This document shows, piece after piece, positions 57,512-64,000 of a stretch of 64,000 bases of DNA. The translations under genes were made by a program, and so were the position numbers. Origin of the DNA: Hondaea fermentalgiana (lineage: Eukaryota > Sar > Bigyra > Thraustochytrida > Thraustochytriidae); contig NPFB01000006.1 of assembly GCA_014084085.1 (NCBI GenBank), forward strand, positions 6,380 to 70,379, in the 5' to 3' direction. Numbering within the stretch: position 1 is the stretch's first letter; each line of letters opens with the position of its first letter. The notes under the pieces are model-generated. The model ran no database searches, was not told where the DNA came from, and saw only the letters and a program-made list of their open reading frames with translations.

Positions 57512-58330
57512 ATGGATGAATCAGATGTGCTGCTCGCAGAACAGGCCCGCAAAGAAGAAGAAGAAGAAGAAGGAGGAGAAGATGCTCTAGCCCCCGACAC
57601 GCAGGAACGAGGCAAAGGTCAAGGACAAGAGACAAAGAACGACTCGCTTGAGAGTGATCCGCTGGCCAATTTTGATGAAGCATTTGCCAGCGCAGACGAA
57701 GATGAAGAATGCAAAGACGAAGACGATCATAGCAGCAGTAACAACGACGACGAAAGCGAGGAAGAACTTTTCTTCCTGAAATCATGCCAGCGTGAGGACA
57801 CAAGCGACACCGCTCATACACTGTTAACGACCATCTCGCCGGAAGACATTTTGGATCAGGTGGACAAACATGGAAACACTGGGGCCCATCTTGCAGCAGC
57901 GCGAGGCGACATTCAGCTCTATCAAGCAATTGCTTCGCATTGTCCTCAAGCTCTTGACTCGGAAAACCTTGACGGAAAGAGTCCTCTTTCCATCGCAGCT
58001 GCACATGGGTGTCTAGCAATTGTTCTTTGGACCCACACGTTTCAGAGAGAGATTGTCGCACAGGAGCTAAATGACCGGTCATACTTTGCTTGCACAAGCT
58101 GCGGGCTCTGTTTGAACGGGCGGGAGCGCTTTGCTTCGCGAATATGCAAAAAAAATCGAGACCATAAATGGGACGGCCAGAACCCACCTCGTCATGTTCT
58201 CAATGTACGAGCCGCCGATTTCAATGCCGCGGCGGACCGTTTCCTCAAAGATTTCCACAAAAGCGGACCTCGGCCGCAAGGATGGTGGTGCAAGGACGAC
58301 AAGTACAATTCGGAAGCTTCGATATCATAG
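57512..58330 (+). CDS. Acidic protein with ankyrin-like repeats and a Cys-rich segment, unknown
   Basis: 272 aa. Residues 1-95 are very acidic (poly-Glu). Residues about 105-175 contain two ankyrin-like units (HGNTGAHLAAARGDIQLYQA, LDGKSPLSIAAAHGCLAIVL). Residues about 190-205 carry a CTSCGLC motif with a later Cys in RICKKN, a possible metal site; the end is basic (RPQGWWCKDDKYN). No family is recognised. Convergent with the polytopic gene 155 bp away. Confidence 0.65.
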   Translation: MDESDVLLAEQARKEEEEEEGGEDALAPDTQERGKGQGQETKNDSLESDPLANFDEAFASADEDEECKDEDDHSSSNNDDESEEELFFLKSCQREDTSDTAHTLLTTISPEDILDQVDKHGNTGAHLAAARGDIQLYQAIASHCPQALDSENLDGKSPLSIAAAHGCLAIVLWTHTFQREIVAQELNDRSYFACTSCGLCLNGRERFASRICKKNRDHKWDGQNPPRHVLNVRAADFNAAADRFLKDFHKSGPRPQGWWCKDDKYNSEASIS

Positions 58331-58485
58331 AGGTGCTTTCCATTGTTCATTACGAATGAAAGGATGCATGCGTAAATTTACTTTTCTTCACACCAAAACA
58401 CAAACATTTTTCCGTCGTTCGTCCTGAATGATTACAATGACGCGAAAATCTCGTTTATCGATTGTAAGTGAGTCCGAAAAATTGA

Positions 58486-61400
58486 TTATCCACAATAGCA
58501 GACGCGCCGATAGTATGTCCTGTCGGGCTTTTTGCTGCACGCTCCAGCATAGATGCCATTCTTGGATCCATAATCAAAGGTGTCAGGAAATGGAAAACCA
58601 GAATGTGCGTTATTCATGCTCGTGGTGAGCTTCTTGTACACGAGACATCCACCACCAACAGTCGCCCGATCCGTGACGACCATATCTTCTAGGAGAAAGT
58701 CATCGCACGAGTCCTGTTCGCCATCTACCGTGATAAACCTTTTTCGCTCCGCACAGGTTTCATTAACGCAGCAAGAATAAGTCTTGACATAGGTTCCTAA
58801 GCTGGTAAGGTCCACCGAGTCACCACTGACTTCCAAGGTCGCGTTCCCATCTTTGCACGTTGCCCCGGGGTCCTCAAATGCCTCGTCGCGTTGTGCTTCA
58901 ACCATGAAAACTCTTCCTTCCAGAGCGACGTCATCTACATCAAACCCAAGTGAAGTCTCGGTGGACTCGCTGTAATCGCCATAGAGCCCTTCCAGGATCC
59001 CACCCGTGCAAGCGCAATGCGCACGTCCATTTTGTGCTGACATTTGCAGCACTCCTCCGAATCTAGGGTCGTCGAATCCTGAGCCAGAGTACTCGAGGTC
59101 TTGTGGACTGCACCAGTTTTGGTAGGCCAGACTTAGCTTTTCGAGACAGCTTTGCTCGTCAACTATAGTTGCCATTTCTGACGTTTGGCAGGTCAGCTCA
59201 AACGTGTCACAGACATCATCGCATGAACGCGCAACGGACGACATCTCATGCGGATCTACGTACCAACCCGGCTGATACGGATTTGCAGCGAGGGCGCAGG
59301 CCTCAGCGCCACCGAGATTTGGGTCCGTGTCATCGCAATCCTCCGCGTTACTTACGAGCTGCATGTCCTCATCAGGGGGATGACAACTCGTCACACTGCT
59401 TGATGAGTTGCCAAAAGTGTCGCCATCTAGATCCCAAAACCATTCCTTTCGCGAACACCCATTACAAGAGGCACCGGGCGTACATTGATGCACACGTTGC
59501 TCCATTCCTGACAGAAAGTACTGCGGACACTCAAAGAAGGCCGGTGTGCTAGCAGACCCGTCAAAACACAGCATCCGAGCAAACGCATACTTTGTATTAC
59601 GAGTGCCTGTTTCATTGAGGGTTTCGCTTATCTCTGACCAAGTTCCGGTGTATCCGAGCAAGTCATACGAAGAAGCTGTTAGTGACGGCAACCCGAACGA
59701 ACCTTGCAATATCCCGTCCACAGACGCGCTGAGGACTGCACCCGCTAATTCAATGGGCCGATCGAGTTGTCTATTTTCGACATAGAATACATATAGCGTC
59801 TGTGCGATGGCATTCATTTCGATAATCTCCTCCGTGACGCCGTTGCTTAAAGTCGCATCACCTGAGTGCGTCGCGCCTCCGCAAGCGCTGTTCACATCGG
59901 CAAAACTCGAAACTGTGCAAATCTTGCTGTCATCGACAGCAAATCGAACTTTAAGATCGAGATCGATTGGCGCGTCGCATGCGTCCTCGCATGCGGAACT
60001 TAGATTCCACTGGAGTCGCACGGAGACTTTGGGAACCGTAGGCGACTGCGTGGGTGCCATCGTAGGAGTTCTGGTTGGCCTCTCTGTGGGCGGTAATGTT
60101 GGTTCCGATGTCGGTGTCTCGGTTGGCATCCCTGTCAAGGTCTCAAGGGGGGTCGACGTCGGGGAGTTTGTAATTGCTTCTGTAGGCGTCGCTGACGGTG
60201 AAGATGTCGGGGAAAACAGAATCTCGCGGTCTGTTTCGCAGGCGAGGCACTGGTCGCCGCCGCAGTCCACCTCGAGTTCGTCCCCGTCGATAATGCCGTT
60301 GCTGCATGACGAGAAGGTGGTATCATGATCGATGGTGTCATTCGCATCGAGGACATAGTTGCAAGCTTCGGCGCGGCTAGCATCTTGCATGATAGAAAAA
60401 TCGCCACCTAACTTGGTTCCCAAGCCAACCCCAAGAGCGACGCACACGAGTACGCCCATGGTGATGGCAATTCTACCGCGCCGATTATGACGCAGAACTT
60501 TTCCATCATCTGCGATTTCGTTGTACAAGTCCAATGTTGCGGCGAACCCAATAATCATGACTACAAGAAACCAGATTCCTCCACCAGAAATCATAGTTTT
60601 GAGCGTGTAGATTGCAGCAGTGACCTTCGTGCAACAGTTGGCATCCACACATCCAATCAAACATGCTTCTGCTTCGGTTCCATTCAAAACGATCGTCTCC
60701 CAGGTGAGCGTGGTATGAATCTTGGATGGTGCTGGGTAGGTCGCAAGCCGCTCGCAGATAGGTGGATTTAGTTCGTCGGTGTCCCCGGTCGGAAGGTATT
60801 TGGCGCACCCGAAAAAGTCTTCAAACCATTCCTTGCCCATGAGTTTAAGGACGCTGGCGCATTCTGCATCGGTGCTTGCGATATCTGCGCCAAAAGTGTT
60901 GTCAAGTAGCTTGACAAAAAAGACCAAGGCGACAAGTATCATGCCGAGCGAGAGGGCGCCATGTATGCGGAGCATGTGTCTTCCCTCGACCCAGCCCGCT
61001 GCGAAACCGTAAATCGCAATCGGAATTTCGATTACACTCCATGCGACCGCGATGCCCACCCAGACAGAAGGATCTTTGGAATTGTCCAACGATACTGATA
61101 GAAAAGCAACCCGATTTTGCATCATGAGCGACGCTGTAAGGATGAGCACAGCCCCCAATAGCGTCCACAGACTGCAAAGCTCTTGCATGGATTGCAAGAT
61201 CATGTATTTGGTGACGATACGAAGACTGTAAAACATGCTGAAACCCGCAGCGAGGATCATGACAAAAGAGAGATAGGCGCCAGCTTGCGCAAGCGCAAGA
61301 CCCGTCGCCTCCGGGCAGGCAGACTCAACGTTGCTCGAGAGCAGAACAGTCGCGGTTGGAAGCACAAAGAGTGTCATGCTAACCCAGGTGGCATGGAAAA

Positions 61401-61836
61401 AGAACTCGAGAATTCGCTGGCCTGGCGTTTCGAGTCCGTCGAGGTCGTGAAGTACATCCCGAGGCACGCGATACCAGCCGTAGAATCCAATCACGGTACT
61501 TGCAGCGACGAGCAGACAACCGCTGCCAAAGGCCCAGGCGACTCCGCATGAAGATACAAAGCCTAGACGCGCGGCCGCAATAGCACATACAAGGAGCAGC
61601 TGCATTGCCAGATTTTGTCGAAGGAGGATGCTACTCTCCATGATGAGTTCATGTGCCATTCGCGTTGGTGTTGGAAATACGGCTTCTCGCGTGTGATCGA
61701 CATATCGCAATCGTACGAGTTTAAGGTATCTCCGCCGCTGCGCATCTGTAAAGCTATCAAACACAGCATTCCCCATGGGTCCATCTTTGTGTGTCTCCGC
61801 TCCTTCGCTTGGCGCGACGCGCGACGAGGCCCCCAT
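58486..61836 (-). CDS. Polytopic membrane protein with Pro/Thr stalk and large Cys-rich ectodomain
   Basis: Intronless, 1116 aa. About nine hydrophobic segments lie between residues 75 and 470, with one Cys-rich loop (about 294-400, including CVDANCC). Then follow CSNGIIDGDELEVDCGG with QCLAC, a Pro/Thr/Ser stalk (about 545-605, repeats of PTxxPT type), a beta-rich domain (about 610-765), and a MopE-type metal-binding motif (WFWDLDGDTFGN, then NAEDCDDTDPN). A Cys-rich region ends with a DUF5011/Ig-like segment near the C-terminus (about 1010-1075). Odd helix number puts the C-terminal 640 residues outside if the N-terminus is cytosolic. PT-stalk surface proteins are common in stramenopiles. 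Receptor or adhesion role is inferred. An alternative start is the MGNAVFDSF at 61776. Confidence 0.8.
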   Translation of the reverse strand: MGASSRVAPSEGAETHKDGPMGNAVFDSFTDAQRRRYLKLVRLRYVDHTREAVFPTPTRMAHELIMESSILLRQNLAMQLLLVCAIAAARLGFVSSCGVAWAFGSGCLLVAASTVIGFYGWYRVPRDVLHDLDGLETPGQRILEFFFHATWVSMTLFVLPTATVLLSSNVESACPEATGLALAQAGAYLSFVMILAAGFSMFYSLRIVTKYMILQSMQELCSLWTLLGAVLILTASLMMQNRVAFLSVSLDNSKDPSVWVGIAVAWSVIEIPIAIYGFAAGWVEGRHMLRIHGALSLGMILVALVFFVKLLDNTFGADIASTDAECASVLKLMGKEWFEDFFGCAKYLPTGDTDELNPPICERLATYPAPSKIHTTLTWETIVLNGTEAEACLIGCVDANCCTKVTAAIYTLKTMISGGGIWFLVVMIIGFAATLDLYNEIADDGKVLRHNRRGRIAITMGVLVCVALGVGLGTKLGGDFSIMQDASRAEACNYVLDANDTIDHDTTFSSCSNGIIDGDELEVDCGGDQCLACETDREILFSPTSSPSATPTEAITNSPTSTPLETLTGMPTETPTSEPTLPPTERPTRTPTMAPTQSPTVPKVSVRLQWNLSSACEDACDAPIDLDLKVRFAVDDSKICTVSSFADVNSACGGATHSGDATLSNGVTEEIIEMNAIAQTLYVFYVENRQLDRPIELAGAVLSASVDGILQGSFGLPSLTASSYDLLGYTGTWSEISETLNETGTRNTKYAFARMLCFDGSASTPAFFECPQYFLSGMEQRVHQCTPGASCNGCSRKEWFWDLDGDTFGNSSSSVTSCHPPDEDMQLVSNAEDCDDTDPNLGGAEACALAANPYQPGWYVDPHEMSSVARSCDDVCDTFELTCQTSEMATIVDEQSCLEKLSLAYQNWCSPQDLEYSGSGFDDPRFGGVLQMSAQNGRAHCACTGGILEGLYGDYSESTETSLGFDVDDVALEGRVFMVEAQRDEAFEDPGATCKDGNATLEVSGDSVDLTSLGTYVKTYSCCVNETCAERKRFITVDGEQDSCDDFLLEDMVVTDRATVGGGCLVYKKLTTSMNNAHSGFPFPDTFDYGSKNGIYAGACSKKPDRTYYRRVCYCG

Positions 61837-62656
61837 CCCGGTCGACGAGCAGGTCGACTTTCCTCTTTGGTTCTGTCTCGCTTTGGTGCCAAAGTGACGG
61901 TCGCGCCGCGCCCTTTCTTGCCCTCCCCTCCTTTTGCGCGTGCGCGCGACCTCCGCTCAGCCTCGCCTCTTCGGAGGCGGCTACGCCGGGGCCGAGGCCC
62001 ATTGCCTCCACCATGGTGCGGCGCTCCAGCGCGACTCACAGTCAACTCATCTTGTGCGGCCTTGACCCGACCCGCTGACCATCTGAGAGCGCCTGTGTGA
62101 CATTACCGTTACGTTTTGTTGAAGTTCCCCAAAGTTCACGTTCACGTCGATGACAGATTTCTCGGGCCAGAGAGCCCACTTCAGTGGCACAGCAGCCCGA
62201 CCAGGCAGGTATAGACAGGCAGGCGGGCAGGCTGTCCCAGGCGCCCGCACTTTCCGCGCAGCTCCTTTGGCTGGGCCCGCCCCTCTGCCTCCCTTTCGGG
62301 ACCGCACGCCCAGGAAGGCGGACGCGCGCGACTGGGAGCAAACGCAGACGGAAAGAAGCAGGCAGCGAAAGCCGGAAAATCGGGGCGGGAAACGAACGAA
62401 CTCCCCTTCATACCGCGAAGAAAAGCCTCCTGCAACTGCGCGCCCGAAGGGGGCTTGCTCGTTCATTCGATTGTTTGTTCGCTCGTTTTGCGAGAAGAAA
62501 AAGCGCATCGCGCTGCGCGCGCGCAGCTGGAGAATCGAGGGCTCGCAGTGCACCAGGCAGCAATCGGTCGTCGCTCGAGGGGAGAGAAGAGCTCGCGCTG
62601 GCATGCCCGAGAGCGCGCACGAGGGACCCCGGGCGCCCTGAAGCGCGGAGTACAGA
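61837..62656. promoter_or_regulatory. Divergent spacer, GC-rich
   Basis: 820 bp between the polytopic (-) and NEK (+) starts. It contains GGCAGG words at about 62203-62232 and CGCGC runs. No TAGGCCTA or CGCAAGTS. Long minus-strand frames here run antisense to the kinase. Confidence 0.4.
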
Positions 62657-64000
62657 ATGGGCAGCTCGGAGCGACCATCGTTGCCGCCATCAAATGAAAG
62701 GCGGGAAGGCCGCGATGAGGGGAAGGTAGCCTGCTCCAGAGACAGCTTGACGTCCAAGAGCTCTTCAGCGACAGCGCGTGCTGGTGCTGGAATTGTTGCA
62801 GGAGCAACCGACGCCGACGTAGCGAGTGATGAGGATGCCCATGAGGCGGCCAGCGTTGGTAACACTACCACGACGACACCGATGACGACCTTGACAGCGA
62901 CGACCGCCACGGCAACAGCACTCATTTCGGGCCGCAAAGACCAAACGAGCAAGACGAGAAGAAGAGCGCGCGACAAAGAACTTCTCGAATCCGTCAGCAG
63001 CAACAGTACAACGTGCCTCACCGATTACAATGTCTTTGGAGCGGTCGGCAAAGGGAAATTTTCGACAGTCTTTCGCGCCGAGCGCAAGTCAAGCGGCCAA
63101 ATGTGCGCGCTCAAGCGCGTGTCTGTGTTCTCGAATATGAGTCGCAAGACACGCATCAAGTGTCTCGAGGAGGTGGATTTGATTCGAGCACTTGACCACG
63201 TGAATATTATTCAGTGCCTCGATGCCTTCATTGATAAGGACGAGCTCATCATTGTTCTTGAGTGGGCGAGTGCCGGCGATTTGAAGCGTCAAATCCGCAA
63301 GGCGCGGGAAAAGAACAAAGGATTTCAGGAGCGCATTATTTGGAGATACTTTACTCAGCTTGCAAGCGCCATCGAGCACATGCACGCCAAACGCATCATG
63401 CACCGTGATTTGAAGCCGGCCAACGTCTTTCTCATGACAGATGGATCGGTCAAGGTAGGGGACCTTGGCCTTGGACGAGCTCTGAGTGACACTACGCTGA
63501 CGGCGCACTCCAAGGTGGGTACACCTCTGTATATGTCACCTGAAGTATTGCGGGGAAAGGGATACGACTGGAAATCCGATGTTTGGAGCCTTGGATGCAT
63601 CCTGTACGAGCTTGCGGCGCTCCGTTCCCCCTTCAAGGAAGAAGGCATTGCATTGCCCGAGCTTTTCCGCAAAATTTCAAATGGATCTTACCCCGCTCTC
63701 AACCTGGAAGGTCACTATTCCGAGGAGCTTGGCACGCTCGTTGACGCCATGCTCTTGGTAAATTCCGAACGACGGCCAGATATGGCTGAAATCTGTCTTC
63801 GCGCTGAGGCGATACAAACGAGTCTTGACATGCGCCCACCAACGATCGCAACGCAACGAACAGCCTTGAAACCATCGCCTGTTCACGCTGTCCCGGGAGC
63901 TGTCGGCGAACGAGAAAAGGATATAAGTCAGGCTCGCAGCGAGTCATCGCGCCTGCAGCCTTCAGATTCTTCCGGGAGCGCCAAGCGGCAGCAACAGCAC
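62657..64000 (+). CDS. NEK6/7-like protein kinase (3' end beyond the window)
   Basis: 448 codons to the window edge, no stop reached. First ATG at 62657 follows an in-frame stop at 62639. Residues 1-120 are Thr/Ser-rich and disordered. The kinase domain starts about 122: Gly loop GAVGKGKFSTVF, Lys in CALKRV, HRDLKPANVF, and DLG in place of DFG within KVGDLGLGRALSD. GTPLYMSPEVL and SDVWSLGCILYELAAL follow. The DLGLGR, MSPE and LYELAAL pattern marks the NEK6/7 group of NIMA-related kinases, which act in mitotic spindle and centrosome or cilium control. After the domain (ending about 395) the protein continues into a Ser/Gln-rich tail that is cut. Confidence 0.92.
   Translation, partial: MGSSERPSLPPSNERREGRDEGKVACSRDSLTSKSSSATARAGAGIVAGATDADVASDEDAHEAASVGNTTTTTPMTTLTATTATATALISGRKDQTSKTRRRARDKELLESVSSNSTTCLTDYNVFGAVGKGKFSTVFRAERKSSGQMCALKRVSVFSNMSRKTRIKCLEEVDLIRALDHVNIIQCLDAFIDKDELIIVLEWASAGDLKRQIRKAREKNKGFQERIIWRYFTQLASAIEHMHAKRIMHRDLKPANVFLMTDGSVKVGDLGLGRALSDTTLTAHSKVGTPLYMSPEVLRGKGYDWKSDVWSLGCILYELAALRSPFKEEGIALPELFRKISNGSYPALNLEGHYSEELGTLVDAMLLVNSERRPDMAEICLRAEAIQTSLDMRPPTIATQRTALKPSPVHAVPGAVGEREKDISQARSESSRLQPSDSSGSAKRQQQH

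Noticed and set aside
62047..63021. 324-codon minus-strand frame
   Set aside because: Antisense to the NEK kinase gene and its GC-rich leader; composition is low-complexity.
1..64000. CRISPR arrays, prophages, insertion sequences, operons
   Set aside because: The DNA is eukaryotic; no regular spacer-repeat arrays, transposase or integrase genes, or terminal inverted repeats with target duplications were seen.

Overview
The window is nuclear DNA of a flagellated protist with a compact, GC-rich genome. It carries about 28 protein genes on both strands, mostly as single long reading frames with short GC-rich intergenic spaces. Three short GT-AG introns can be placed (p47, RPN10 5' end, Sel1-like gene). 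The products are eukaryotic: proteasome, ESCRT, COPII, snRNP, axonemal dynein and NEK kinase proteins. A WDR63/DNAI3 axonemal gene, a CatSper-type channel and a guanylate kinase with a docking-type N-terminus point to a flagellated life stage. The intron-poor style, long low-complexity linkers and a Pro/Thr stalk surface protein suggest a stramenopile, possibly a thraustochytrid (Labyrinthulomycetes). That placement is inference. Two runs of exactly 100 N (25880-25979, 46866-46965) are scaffold gaps.

Layout. 1-1227: no supported gene; repeats and motif clusters. 1228-10057: p47-like SEP/UBX gene (-), a very large dual-specificity phosphatase-domain protein (+), Spg1/Tem1-like GTPase (-). 11815-17278: WDR63/DNAI3 (+), SNU13 (-), small Cys-rich protein (+). 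17550-24659: poly-Q terminal nucleotidyltransferase (-), RRM/RGG protein (+), guanylate kinase (-). 24660-26623: long gap-containing spacer. 26624-34919: alpha/beta hydrolase (-), VPS28 (+), large disordered protein (-), RPN10 (-). 35979-40720: tail-anchored CH-domain protein (+), DUF402-like protein (-), hydrolase-like pseudoenzyme (+). 41196-50577: CatSper-type channel (-), SEC12/PREB (+), ankyrin protein (-), Bbc1/Mti1-like five-SH3 adaptor (+). 51056-58330: FAH-family enzyme (+), FAXC/GST-like protein (-), coiled-coil protein (+), Sel1-repeat secretory protein (-), ankyrin/Cys-rich protein (+). 58486-64000: polytopic surface protein (-) and a NEK6/7-like kinase (+) cut by the window end.

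There are no operons; genes alternate strand, giving many head-to-head promoters. Several genes share broad processes: protein quality control (p47, RPN10, VPS28), secretion and cell surface (SEC12, Sel1-like, polytopic PT-stalk protein), cytoskeleton and division (Spg1-like, NEK, CH protein, Bbc1-like adaptor) and flagellum (DNAI3, CatSper-like, docking-domain guanylate kinase).

The most notable signals are: an 8-bp palindrome TAGGCCTA, found six times, all in four head-to-head intergenic regions; clusters of a CGCAAGT(C/G) element shared by two distant spacers; a perfect 22-bp palindrome before the phosphatase gene; an alpha/beta hydrolase paralogue pair in which one member has lost its serine; an actin-patch Bbc1-type protein with an intact-looking Cys-His-Asn triad; and an RPN10 gene whose start codon appears to be split by an intron. 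Where the first in-frame start of an open frame was not ATG, I moved the start to the first ATG; the lengths given reflect this.
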